64,000 nt of DNA. Source: a virus. Of this stretch, positions 52,776 through 59,914 are shown one piece after another; within the stretch, counting starts at the first letter, position 1; the number at the start of each line of letters is the position of its first letter. Both the position numbers and the translations under genes were made by a program. Below the pieces are notes generated by a model that was not told the DNA's origin, did not search any database, and was given only the letters and a program-made list of their open reading frames with translations. The stretch covers positions 61,504 to 125,503 of the IMG/VR virus record IMGVR_UViG_3300020187_000012; one strand, written 5' to 3'.

Positions 52776-52994
52776 ATGGCTTCAAAGCTAACAAATAAAC
52801 TACAAGTCCTGTTATCCGAGGAAGAAGTATCAATGCTTAATAGAATTATATTAAACGATGCTATTCAAAACGGACAAAGACCGATATCGATGTCGGCATT
52901 TATTAGAGAATTAATTAGAACTGAAATAGAATTACGAGACGAAGAAGACAAAATCTTCGGCAAAGAAAAATTAAAACAACTTAAAAAGAAATAA
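52776..52994 (+). CDS. Small ribbon-helix-helix-like protein
   Basis: A 72-residue protein whose layout fits a ribbon-helix-helix DNA-binding domain: an N-terminal strand (NKLQVLLS), helix A (EEEVSMLNRIILNDAIQNG), then RPISMSAFIRELIRTEIE as helix B with the typical S-x-F-I-R-x-L. The C-terminus is Lys-rich. It lies alone between the tube terminator and the tail chaperone genes and could regulate late transcription. Confidence 0.6.
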   Translation: MASKLTNKLQVLLSEEEVSMLNRIILNDAIQNGQRPISMSAFIRELIRTEIELRDEEDKIFGKEKLKQLKKK

Positions 52995-52996
52995 AC

Positions 52997-53941
52997 ATGA
53001 GCGAAGATCAAAACATGAAAGATCCATATCAGGATATGGTCGAAGGAAAAGACCAGGAAATTATTAACGAAGTAAAGCAAAATGGTTTAGGTAAAGCCAC
53101 TATGTCTAAATTTGTAAATGATACATTAGACGCAGATTCACATTTGGGTTGGATGCATATAGATATTAGTGCACTACCATCTAGGGGTATGTTTTATCCT
53201 GAAGATGCTGTTATTAAAATTAAAGCAGCAACTGTTGCTGAAATTAGACATTTTTCAACAATTGATGAATCTAGTTTAATAGATATTGACGAAAAGTTAA
53301 ATGAAATAGTTAAAGCTTGTATCATGGTATCGTCAAAGTCTAGTAAGTTTGCACCGAAAGATATTTGTGAAGAAGATAGATTTTATATTCTATTATCTGT
53401 AAGAGACCTTACGTTCCCAGAACCTGAAAATACTCTTAAGATTAATCATGAATCTAAAATGGGTACTAAACATGAAGTTGAACTTAAAACTGAATATCTA
53501 CAATACTTTAATATTGATTCAAGTTTAGATAAATACTACAATGAAGAATCTAGAAGATTTTTTATTGAAACCAAATCGTTTGGTACTATTGAAATGAGAC
53601 CACCGTCAATCGGTATTATGGAACAAGTTACTAAATATATTAAAGACCGTCAACTTAGAGGTCTTAATATAGACCAGTCACTTTTACAAGTAATGCCTTT
53701 TATAATTACGGACTGGAGATCATTTAATGATAAATCATTATTTCAGCTTGAAGTTGAAATGAATGGATGGGACCATAGAAAGTATTCTTTAATTTATAAG
53801 CTTGCGGAACAAATGAAAATGGGTATTAAACCAACTATGAAAGTAGATTTAGGGGACGGCGTGGAGGATGTCCCGATTGGGTTTCGTGACGGACTCAAAT
53901 CTTTGTTCATTATTCAAGATATCGCTGGAGAACTTCTTTAA
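52997..53941 (+). CDS. 26: Baseplate hub / tail assembly chaperone (gp26-like)
   Basis: A 314-residue protein of the T4 base plate protein family (gp26), here longer than T4 gp26 (208 aa). Visible segments: HIDISALPSRGMFYP with IKIKAATVAEIRHFSTIDESS near residues 52-95, VKACI with KDICEEDRFYILLSVRDLTFP near 112-140, and a C-terminal half ending FIIQDIAGELL. It starts two bases after the preceding gene. Its position right before a second small frame and the tape measure gene is that of G-type tail assembly chaperones in other tailed phages. Confidence 0.75.
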   Translation: MSEDQNMKDPYQDMVEGKDQEIINEVKQNGLGKATMSKFVNDTLDADSHLGWMHIDISALPSRGMFYPEDAVIKIKAATVAEIRHFSTIDESSLIDIDEKLNEIVKACIMVSSKSSKFAPKDICEEDRFYILLSVRDLTFPEPENTLKINHESKMGTKHEVELKTEYLQYFNIDSSLDKYYNEESRRFFIETKSFGTIEMRPPSIGIMEQVTKYIKDRQLRGLNIDQSLLQVMPFIITDWRSFNDKSLFQLEVEMNGWDHRKYSLIYKLAEQMKMGIKPTMKVDLGDGVEDVPIGFRDGLKSLFIIQDIAGELL

Positions 53942-54167
53942 GACGAAGTTTTATATCTATCTTAAACTACATTTGCAACCGAGTGAATTGGAACAATTAC
54001 CATTTTACGAGTATCATTATTTAGTTAAAGATCTAACAGAGTATTTAAAACAAGAGAAGGATGCTAATGAAAGGCAATCAGCTCAAATAGATGATACAAG
54101 GTCGACATACAAACAACCTAGTATGCCAAAATTTAATCAACCTAGGGTTAACGTCCCTAAAATATAA
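53868..54167 (+). CDS. Second tail-assembly frame (gp51/T-like), probably read by frameshift
   Basis: A frame offset +1 from the gp26-like gene, open from inside its 3' end to TAA 54165-54167. The part beyond the gp26 stop encodes about 75 residues beginning KTKFYIYLKLHLQPSELEQ, then LPFYEYHYLVKDL, a pattern I associate with the T domain of tail assembly chaperones. The only ATG (53868) has GGAGG one base upstream, too close for normal initiation, and lies deep in gp26. A CTT-TAA site at the end of gp26 allows a +1 shift giving a fusion of about 389 residues. Independent initiation cannot be excluded. Confidence 0.6.
   Translation: MSRLGFVTDSNLCSLFKISLENFFKTKFYIYLKLHLQPSELEQLPFYEYHYLVKDLTEYLKQEKDANERQSAQIDDTRSTYKQPSMPKFNQPRVNVPKI
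53927..53942 (+). promoter_or_regulatory. Candidate +1 frameshift site CTT TAA G with upstream GGAG
   Basis: The last sense codon of gp26 is CTT (53936-53938) followed by stop TAA. Slipping one base gives TTT then AAG in the downstream frame. GGAG lies at 53927-53930, five bases before CTT. This resembles the prfB (RF2) site, where a Shine-Dalgarno-like element and CTT-TGA drive a +1 shift. Confidence 0.45.
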
Positions 54168-54168
54168 C

Positions 54169-54206
54169 TTTAAGGGTGGGGTTTTACGCCCCGCCCTTAA
54201 TTTTTT
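54169..54206 (+). terminator. Strong terminator before the tape measure gene
   Basis: Twelve-base stem TTAAGGGTGGGG/CCCCGCCCTTAA with short loop and a T tract. Confidence 0.85.
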
Positions 54207-54209
54207 ATA

Positions 54210-54218
54210 GATATATAC
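54210..54218 (+). promoter_or_regulatory. Late-type promoter GATATATAC
   Basis: Directly follows the terminator; 32 bases before the tape measure ATG. Confidence 0.62.
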
Positions 54219-54250
54219 AAAAATGCTAAAATCAAACAAGTAATTAATTA

Positions 54251-56761
54251 ATGGCATCAAAGGGTATTCCAACATCTGCTGGTATTGGTAAATTAACACA
54301 AAATTCTATTTTAGGTAATAATATACTTTCTAAAATAGAAGGCATTGCTAGTGGTAATGCAGAGAAATTGACTAATATTGATAGTAATGTTAATTCGATG
54401 TCTACATCGCTTGATAAAATTACTGAATTAATATCTGTTCAAAATAAAATTTTAGAACAAATTAGAGATGTTGTTGTTAGTAAAGGCGGCGAAAAAAAAT
54501 CTACGGGTGTTGCTGTTGGTGGTTTTGATTTTAAATCAATAGGTAAATCTGCTAGTAAAGCAATCGGGGCTGGTATTGGTATTGTAGCCATGGCAGCGGC
54601 TATTTCTTTAGCTGCGGGTATTTTTATGATGATACCATCAGCACCCAGTAAAGATATTTTAACTAAATTTGGTATTGCATTAGGTACTGTTGGTGTATTA
54701 ATGTTAATGGCACCCGCATTTTCTAAATTAATAGCGTCGTTAGGTTCTATAAAAAGCACATCAACTATTAGTTATGGTGGTGCGGATATTAGTACATCTG
54801 GTATTGATATTATGGGTATTGTGGCATCAGTTGGTGGTGCGTTTATTTCATTACTTGCAATGTCCGCTGGAATTGTAGCTTCTGCATCTATTTTACAGTA
54901 TATGCCAGCAGACAAAACATTGTACCCTAAATTAGGTATGGCAATATTAGTTGCGGTTGCATTAGTACCTGTGGCTTTTGCATTCACGCAAGTGATGTCT
55001 ATATTAGCAAACATGAAATCATCTACTGATTTAGAAGTAAGTGGTATTGGGGGAGGAAGCAAATCGGGTAGTGATATTATGGGTATGGTTGCCGCTATTG
55101 GTGGAACGTTTATTAGTTTAATAGCAATGAGTGGTGCTATTGTAGCAGCTGCATATATTTTACAATACATGCCAAATGATGAAAGTGTAATGAAAAAAGC
55201 TCTTATTGCTGGTGTAATTGGTTTTGCAATGATTCCAGTTGCATTTGCATTTGGCGCTATTATAGAATCAATGTCAAGTATAGCTTCAAACCCAATGGCT
55301 GTTGCAATTGCAGTCGCAGGTGCAGCTATCGCATTACCATTAATGATGGGTGCTTTAGGTTTAGGTATACATGCTTTAAACGCTACAATGCCAGATACTT
55401 ATCCAGCGCTACCAGAATGGAAATGGTTAGGACAACTTGCGGTACTTGCTGCAATTGGTACTTTAGTATTTTATGGAGTTTCTAAAGCCGTTGCTGACCT
55501 TAGTGTAAAAGGATTTATAATGACGGCATTGGGTATACCAGTATTATTTGGAGCTTTAGCTGCAGGTATTTATTTATGGAATTTATTGGGTCCAGGTGCT
55601 GATGCTGATTATTCAAATCCAATAGATACTGAATGGGCATTTAAAACTGCAATAGGGTTGTTAGCATTTGTTATACCATTAGCAGCCTTGGCTTTAGTTT
55701 CTAAGATGGGACCGCAAGCATTATTATTAGGAACTCTTGGTATTTCACTATTAATGGGGGCTATTGCAGCGGGTCTTTGGTTATTTGATAAATTTGGACC
55801 AGATGATCCGGCTGCTGTTGCAACTACTTTTGGAGAAGTAATGTTAGCACCTTTTAATGTTTTAGCAGATACCTTATCTCATTTTATGAATAAAATCGGT
55901 ATTGAAAATATGGGGCCTTTAGCATTAGGTCTTACAAAACTTGGTGCTGGTTGGGCTGCGTTTGTAGCTGCTGTAAGTGTTGGTAATGTTGCCCAAAGTA
56001 TAGGGAGTTTTGTCAGTGGTAGCATTGATGCGGTTAAAGATTTAGGCAATAGTATTGCAAATCTATGGACGGGTGGTGATTCAGCAGCTGCAGAAAATAA
56101 GGATACCGCACTGGATTTGATAACTAAAATAGGAAAGAATATAAATGTTATTCAAAAAGCAGGACCTGCGTTAACAGCCATGTCTTCCGCTATGGCGAAA
56201 TTCGCAAAGTATACTGAAGATGATTTTGATCCAGTTCATAATATTCTTTTTCAGATGGAAAGGCTTGGTGATCCAGATAGTAGAGCAAAGCGTTATGGCA
56301 GTAGTACAAAGAACGGTGAAAGATATGGTATTGAAAATACTTTAAAGATTTTCGATCGTGCAATAGAAAGTAGTAATAAACTTAGTAATATTCAAGGTGC
56401 GCAAAAAACTAAAGAATTATTTCAAGAACTAAATAATATAATGGCTAACCCTAATAGTTTAGAAGGTATGCGACTTATGATTCAACTATTTATGCAAATA
56501 GCAACATCTATGGAAGCGGCTGGAGAAGCAATGGATGGTTCTTCTAATGGTTTAGCAACACTTGTAAATGCATTTAATAAGGTAAGTAATAAAATTGGCG
56601 ATACTGTCGGTTTGAATTCAAATAATTCTACATCTACACCACAAGTGCCATCTTCTAATAAAGGGCCTAGAGATTTAATTGCAGCTATTAAACGTTTAGA
56701 GACAGTAATGTCAGGTACTCAACGAGTATTGGTCGTTAACCAAGAAGGAACAATAGGTTAA
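54251..56761 (+). CDS. 29: Tape measure protein (gp29-like)
   Basis: An 836-residue protein: charged helical N-terminus (LDKITELISVQNKILEQI), then a long Ala/Gly/Ile-rich central region with many hydrophobic helices (about 95-560), and a helical C-terminal part ending RVLVVNQEGTIG. Two consecutive units of about 100 residues are similar: both begin IMG(I/M)VA(S/A).GG.FISL and contain SILQYMP or YILQYMP. Tape measure proteins set tail length and have such hydrophobic, repeat-rich sequences; the place right after the tail chaperone frames supports this. T4 gp29 has 590 residues, so the tail is predicted to be longer. Confidence 0.75.
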   Translation: MASKGIPTSAGIGKLTQNSILGNNILSKIEGIASGNAEKLTNIDSNVNSMSTSLDKITELISVQNKILEQIRDVVVSKGGEKKSTGVAVGGFDFKSIGKSASKAIGAGIGIVAMAAAISLAAGIFMMIPSAPSKDILTKFGIALGTVGVLMLMAPAFSKLIASLGSIKSTSTISYGGADISTSGIDIMGIVASVGGAFISLLAMSAGIVASASILQYMPADKTLYPKLGMAILVAVALVPVAFAFTQVMSILANMKSSTDLEVSGIGGGSKSGSDIMGMVAAIGGTFISLIAMSGAIVAAAYILQYMPNDESVMKKALIAGVIGFAMIPVAFAFGAIIESMSSIASNPMAVAIAVAGAAIALPLMMGALGLGIHALNATMPDTYPALPEWKWLGQLAVLAAIGTLVFYGVSKAVADLSVKGFIMTALGIPVLFGALAAGIYLWNLLGPGADADYSNPIDTEWAFKTAIGLLAFVIPLAALALVSKMGPQALLLGTLGISLLMGAIAAGLWLFDKFGPDDPAAVATTFGEVMLAPFNVLADTLSHFMNKIGIENMGPLALGLTKLGAGWAAFVAAVSVGNVAQSIGSFVSGSIDAVKDLGNSIANLWTGGDSAAAENKDTALDLITKIGKNINVIQKAGPALTAMSSAMAKFAKYTEDDFDPVHNILFQMERLGDPDSRAKRYGSSTKNGERYGIENTLKIFDRAIESSNKLSNIQGAQKTKELFQELNNIMANPNSLEGMRLMIQLFMQIATSMEAAGEAMDGSSNGLATLVNAFNKVSNKIGDTVGLNSNNSTSTPQVPSSNKGPRDLIAAIKRLETVMSGTQRVLVVNQEGTIG

Positions 56762-56785
56762 TCTTTATTTTACCCTCAGGCATAA

Positions 56786-56938
56786 AACCATAACTTATAT
56801 GGTGTATATGACCCTTTAGTTTCAAATACAATTAAAAATAATAATAAAGTTTGTACAACTTGTAATATAGTTATACCATTTGGTTTACCAATGGATAATA
56901 TTTGTACAAAATGTCTAATTAGTAAGAAACAATCTTAA
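56786..56938 (+). pseudogene. Zinc-ribbon remnant after the tape measure gene
   Basis: After the tape measure stop, the same frame is open from 56786 to TAA 56936-56938 and encodes CTTC...CTKC, a zinc-ribbon pair, but has no ATG/GTG/TTG start ahead of the first Cys pair. It may be a decayed small gene of the type seen intact at 59212. Confidence 0.3.
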
Positions 56939-56953
56939 TTTAACACATATAAT
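56926..56953 (+). promoter_or_regulatory. Middle-type promoter GAAAC-N17-TATAAT
   Basis: GAAAC at 56926-56930 and TATAAT at 56948-56953 followed by AGTT, 19 bases before the KTSC gene. Confidence 0.55.
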
Positions 56954-56972
56954 AGTTGTTAAATAATTAGAT

Positions 56973-57215
56973 ATGATTACATCAACACATTCACATTACG
57001 ATAGCTCTACGGTCAAGTCAGCAGCTTACAACTACAAACACCAAACTCTTACGGTTCACTTTAATCATGCAACTTATTTATATGAGGGTGTTTCGGCAGA
57101 AGATTGGACTAAATTCGATACGGCAAAGTCTCAAGGTATTGCTCTTAATGATTTCATAAAGGGTAAGTACAACTTTGAAAAAATAAATGAGACAGAAAAG
57201 GTAGCGAATATATAA
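56973..57215 (+). CDS. KTSC-domain protein
   Basis: An 80-residue protein matching the KTSC domain: VKSAAYNYKHQTLTVHFNHATYLYEGV, then DTAKSQGIALNDFIKGKY. The domain is common in phages and sometimes fused to synthetases or ligases; its function is not established. It has its own middle-type promoter and precedes the tRNA cluster. Confidence 0.8.
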   Translation: MITSTHSHYDSSTVKSAAYNYKHQTLTVHFNHATYLYEGVSAEDWTKFDTAKSQGIALNDFIKGKYNFEKINETEKVANI

Positions 57216-57223
57216 GTTTCTTA

Positions 57224-57252
57224 TGAAACAAACTCTAACTTGAGAGTATAAA
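57224..57252 (+). promoter_or_regulatory. Middle-type promoter of the tRNA cluster
   Basis: TGAAAC at 57224-57229 and TATAAA at 57247-57252, 17-base spacing, about 57 bases before tRNA-Leu. Confidence 0.6.
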
Positions 57253-57308
57253 TTAAGTAAAAAGTTATTTGTTTTTTTGATTACACATTAGAGAATTTAT
57301 TCTCGGCT

Positions 57309-57390
57309 GCGGATGTGGTGAAATTGGTAGACACGCTAGTTTTAGGCACTAGTGCTTTACAGCTTGAAGGTTCGAGTCCTTTCATCCGCA
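57309..57390 (+). tRNA. tRNA-Leu (anticodon TAG)
   Basis: Class II tRNA with acceptor GCGGATG/CATCCGC, anticodon stem CTAGT/ACTAG around loop TTTAGGC, a variable arm and TTCGAGT T-loop. CCA is not encoded. Confidence 0.93.
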
Positions 57391-57478
57391 CAAATAATAT
57401 ACGAAGGAGTGAAAGAGATTTTACGTCGGCTTAAGGTCATTAGCGCACACTGACAAACAGGTAGCCTTCAAAAGTATT

Positions 57479-57552
57479 GGACTCGTAGCTCAGCTGGATA
57501 GAGCATCTGCCTTCTAAGCAGACGGTCACAGGTTCGAATCCTGTCGGGTTCA
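57479..57552 (+). tRNA. tRNA-Arg (anticodon TCT)
   Basis: Acceptor GGACTCG/CGGGTTC (G-U pairs), anticodon stem TCTGC/GCAGA with loop CTTCTAA. Reads AGA, a common Arg codon in this AT-rich genome. CCA not encoded. Confidence 0.93.
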
Positions 57553-57559
57553 CAAGTAT

Positions 57560-57633
57560 TCCTCCTTAGCTCAGTTGGTTAGAGCATCTGACTGTTAATC
57601 AGAGGGTCCTTGGTTCGAGCCCAAGAGGAGGAG
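57560..57633 (+). tRNA. tRNA-Asn (anticodon GTT)
   Basis: Acceptor TCCTCCT/AGGAGGA, anticodon stem TCTGA/TCAGA with loop CTGTTAA. CCA not encoded. Confidence 0.93.
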
Positions 57634-57683
57634 CAACCCAGACGTGTACGCTCAACTTGAGCAAAAAGTTTTATCAAATTAGA

Positions 57684-57713
57684 TGAAACAAACATATGCT
57701 AAAAGCATATAAA
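57684..57713 (+). promoter_or_regulatory. Middle-type promoter inside the tRNA cluster
   Basis: TGAAAC at 57684-57689 and TATAAA at 57708-57713 (18 bases), after a small GCTCA/TGAGC hairpin at about 57650. It divides the tRNA genes into two transcription units. Confidence 0.5.
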
Positions 57714-57743
57714 GTGTGTTCTTTGACATATTGGTAGTCAACC

Positions 57744-57828
57744 GGAGAGGTGGCAGAGTGGTCGAATGCACCAGTCTTGAAAACTGGCGTACTGCAAGGT
57801 ACCGGGGGTTCGAATCCCTCCCTCTCCG
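57744..57828 (+). tRNA. tRNA-Ser (anticodon TGA)
   Basis: Class II tRNA with acceptor GGAGAGG/CCTCTCC, anticodon stem CCAGT/ACTGG around CTTGAAA, and long variable arm. CCA not encoded. Confidence 0.93.
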
Positions 57829-57837
57829 CAAAAAAAT

Positions 57838-57911
57838 GGTCTGGTAGTTCAGCTGGTTAGAATACAAGCCTGTCACGCTTGGGGTCGAGGGTTCGAGTCC
57901 CTTCCAGATCG
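57838..57911 (+). tRNA. tRNA-Asp (anticodon GTC)
   Basis: Acceptor GGTCTGG/CCAGATC, anticodon stem CAAGC/GCTTG with loop CTGTCAC. CCA not encoded. Confidence 0.92.
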
Positions 57912-57917
57912 CATTAA

Positions 57918-57990
57918 GCCTCTTTAGCTCAGTTGGTAGAGCAGCTGATTTGTAATCAGCAGGTCGTCAGTTCAAGTCTGTCAAGAGGCT
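57918..57990 (+). tRNA. tRNA-Thr (anticodon TGT)
   Basis: Acceptor GCCTCTT/AAGAGGC, anticodon stem GCTGA/TCAGC with loop TTTGTAA. CCA not encoded. The 164 bases that follow, up to tRNA-Ala, hold short inverted repeats but no gene I can name. Confidence 0.93.
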
Positions 57991-58154
57991 CAAAGATAAA
58001 ACACACACTGGTACGCTAAACCAGAACCTATCATAGATGGGTTACATATATAGTCGCAGTCAAGTACTCGACAGAGTTCTTAGTCTCTTAAAAGCTAAGT
58101 GGAGTCAATGACGAAAGTCGGAAGGTTTAGGTTGTCCTTCTAAAATAACCTGAT

Positions 58155-58228
58155 GGGGAATTAGCTCAGCTGGCTAGAGCGCCTGCCTTGCACGCAGGAG
58201 GTCAACGGTTCGACTCCGTTATTCTCCA
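58155..58228 (+). tRNA. tRNA-Ala (anticodon TGC)
   Basis: Acceptor GGGGAAT/ATTCTCC, anticodon stem CCTGC/GCAGG with loop CTTGCAC. CCA not encoded. Confidence 0.93.
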
Positions 58229-58302
58229 CAAAAAAATCGTAGTACCGAGAGGGAACAAGGTGAAAGGTACACTCACCGTAGGTTAAGCGATGACCTACAA
58301 TT

Positions 58303-58374
58303 GCGAAAGTAGCTCAGCGGTAGAGCATCACCTTGCCAAGGTGAGGGTCGCGAGTTCAATCCTCGTCTTTCGCT
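58303..58374 (+). tRNA. tRNA-Gly (anticodon GCC)
   Basis: Acceptor GCGAAAG/CTTTCGC, anticodon stem TCACC/GGTGA with loop TTGCCAA. CCA not encoded. Confidence 0.93.
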
Positions 58375-58393
58375 CAATGACTGCCAGTCAAGT

Positions 58394-58425
58394 AAAGCCC
58401 ATCTAATTAATTTTAGGTGGGCTTT
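58394..58425 (+). terminator. Terminator of the tRNA cluster
   Basis: Eleven-base stem AAAGCCCATCT/AGGTGGGCTTT (one G-U) with A/T loop and T-rich tail. Confidence 0.8.
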
Positions 58426-58432
58426 CTCATTT

Positions 58433-58461
58433 TGAAACATTTATATTTTATTTCATATAAT
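58433..58461 (+). promoter_or_regulatory. Middle-type promoter TGAAAC-N17-TATAAT
   Basis: TGAAAC at 58433-58438 and TATAAT at 58456-58461, directly after the tRNA terminator and 18 bases before ATG 58480. Confidence 0.65.
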
Positions 58462-58479
58462 ATTAAAATATATTTTATT

Positions 58480-58848
58480 ATGGATATTGTAAACACAATC
58501 CTTACAGTTATTATTTCAATCGGTTTCACGATTACTATTCTTGAAATTAAAAATGCTTTTACTAAAGAAGTAAAAGACATGTCTGATGATTTAGACTTTT
58601 TAGATTTAGAAGCTCGTATTACAACTCTCGAATCTGGTGTAAAGGCACATATTGAAAATATTAGAGTTCTTTCAGATCAAATTACAAAATTACAAACTGA
58701 AACTATTGAACTAAAAAATCAAGTAAATCCTATTTCTAGAGAAACCAAAAATATTGGAACTTCAATAAATAATTTAACGTCATTTGTTGATAAAACAAGG
58801 GGTATTGCTGAAGATAATAAAAAAAGACTAGATAGTTTAAATAAGTAA
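58480..58848 (+). CDS. Membrane-anchored coiled-coil protein
   Basis: A 122-residue protein from ATG 58480; an upstream in-frame ATG lies within the promoter. One transmembrane helix (residues about 3-22) is followed by a long heptad-rich helix. The design matches the protein at 19896, which also has a private middle-type promoter. Its stop shares a base with the next gene. Function unknown. Confidence 0.65.
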   Translation: MDIVNTILTVIISIGFTITILEIKNAFTKEVKDMSDDLDFLDLEARITTLESGVKAHIENIRVLSDQITKLQTETIELKNQVNPISRETKNIGTSINNLTSFVDKTRGIAEDNKKRLDSLNK

Positions 58849-59117
58849 TGTCTAAAATTAATCAAATATTAACAGGCTGGGCAAACACGGTTAAAGACCG
58901 ATTTAATATGTTACAACCTGAGGTTAAAGAAATCTCAGAGAAGAGACTTAATATATGTAATGAATGTTCCATGAGAAATGGTTCTATTTGTGACACAAGG
59001 CGAGTTGCACCTAATGTTAAAACCGGTGCAATTACCAGAGGTTGTGGTTGTAATTTACTTGCAAAAACGATGTCACCGTCTTCTGAGTGTCCATTAAGTA
59101 AATGGGAGAATATATAA
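58848..59117 (+). CDS. Cys-rich zinc-binding-like protein
   Basis: An 89-residue protein with a C-terminal Cys cluster: CNEC, then GSICDTRR, RGCGCNLL and SECPLSKW, a pattern fitting a small zinc-binding domain recurrent in T4-like phages. The N-terminus is amphipathic. It is translationally coupled to the upstream gene. Confidence 0.65.
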   Translation: MSKINQILTGWANTVKDRFNMLQPEVKEISEKRLNICNECSMRNGSICDTRRVAPNVKTGAITRGCGCNLLAKTMSPSSECPLSKWENI

Positions 59118-59122
59118 TGACA

Positions 59123-59194
59123 GGCCCCTTCGTCTATCGGTTAGGACGTCAGGTTTTCATCCTGGAAAGAAGAGTTCGATTCTCTTAGGGGTCA
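59123..59194 (+). tRNA. tRNA-Glu (anticodon TTC)
   Basis: Acceptor GGCCCCT/AGGGGTC, anticodon stem TCAGG/CCTGG with loop TTTTCAT. CCA not encoded. It lies five bases after a protein gene, away from the main tRNA cluster. Confidence 0.92.
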
Positions 59195-59211
59195 CAATAA
59201 ATTTAATAATT

Positions 59212-59343
59212 ATGAATGAAAATTGTGTAAGTTGTAGCGTTGAAACAAACGTTAATATTAATGAAAACATTGATAATAGACATTATTATGTCGAAGGTGC
59301 TGGCCAATTATGTAAAACCTGTTATAATAAGATATATAAGTAA
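59212..59343 (+). CDS. Very small zinc-ribbon protein
   Basis: A 43-residue protein with CVSC near the N-terminus and CKTC near the C-terminus, separated by 25 residues, forming a minimal zinc ribbon. Its stop shares one base with the next ATG. A decayed relative may lie at 56786. Confidence 0.6.
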   Translation: MNENCVSCSVETNVNINENIDNRHYYVEGAGQLCKTCYNKIYK

Positions 59344-59558
59344 TGAAGGTATATATTTATATTAATCCAAATTCAGCCGTTTATCTATCAGGTATACTAT
59401 CAAACGAAACCTTGAATTTAGAACCGGGTGCTGTTAAAATAAAATACTCAACTAGAAGTGTTGATGAGTTATCATTAATGGTTTCTTTAACACTTGACCA
59501 TTTTGTTTGGTTACAAGACCAAGAGTGGTTAACTGAGTATGCAATGCTACTTAATTAA
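59343..59558 (+). CDS. Hypothetical protein
   Basis: A 71-residue protein with strands in the first half (MKVYIYINPNSAVYLSG) and a Leu-rich helix. Both ends overlap neighbours by one base, so it is in an operon with the zinc-ribbon and the 105-residue gene. Unknown family. Confidence 0.55.
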   Translation: MKVYIYINPNSAVYLSGILSNETLNLEPGAVKIKYSTRSVDELSLMVSLTLDHFVWLQDQEWLTEYAMLLN

Positions 59559-59875
59559 TGAATCGTAAAATGAAACAACAAGAAGTATTTGTGACTTTAG
59601 TTAATAAACAACTAGAGCCATTTAACAAAACATATACTGATATGGTCGGCGTGGATGACTGGTATATGAAATATGTGGTAACACCAGAACAAGAATCTGA
59701 GTTTATTGAATGGGGTGCTAAATATTTACAGAAAACATTAAAACTTACTAAAAAGCAAGCACAAATGGAAATCAATTGGTTTGTGTTACAATGGGGTCTT
59801 AAAAGTTCTAAAATAGTTAACAGTGCCTCTTCAATAGAGGAAATTATACAGGCTAATAAAAAGTCAAAAGCATAA
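59558..59875 (+). CDS. Hypothetical protein
   Basis: A 105-residue helical protein with WYMKYVVTPEQESEFIEWGAKYL near the middle and a Lys-rich end. It has the look of a small conserved phage protein, but I cannot name it. A terminator follows. Confidence 0.55.
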   Translation: MNRKMKQQEVFVTLVNKQLEPFNKTYTDMVGVDDWYMKYVVTPEQESEFIEWGAKYLQKTLKLTKKQAQMEINWFVLQWGLKSSKIVNSASSIEEIIQANKKSKA

Positions 59876-59881
59876 AAAATT

Positions 59882-59907
59882 AAGTCTGGTTTACCGGACT
59901 TTTTTAT
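59882..59907 (+). terminator. Rho-independent terminator
   Basis: Eight-base stem AAGTCTGG/CCGGACTT (one G-U), loop TTTA, T tract. It lies just before the endolysin gene. Confidence 0.8.
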
Positions 59908-59914
59908 AATAAAT

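Noticed and set aside
57679-57876. Minus-strand protein across tRNA-Ser and tRNA-Asp
   Set aside because: It is the complement of two tRNA genes, a well-known source of false proteins with RDSNPR-like sequence.
59331-59339. Another late promoter copy (GATATATAA) inside the zinc-ribbon gene
   Set aside because: It lies within a coding sequence, encodes the natural C-terminus, and the next gene is coupled by TAATG; probably fortuitous, so not counted.
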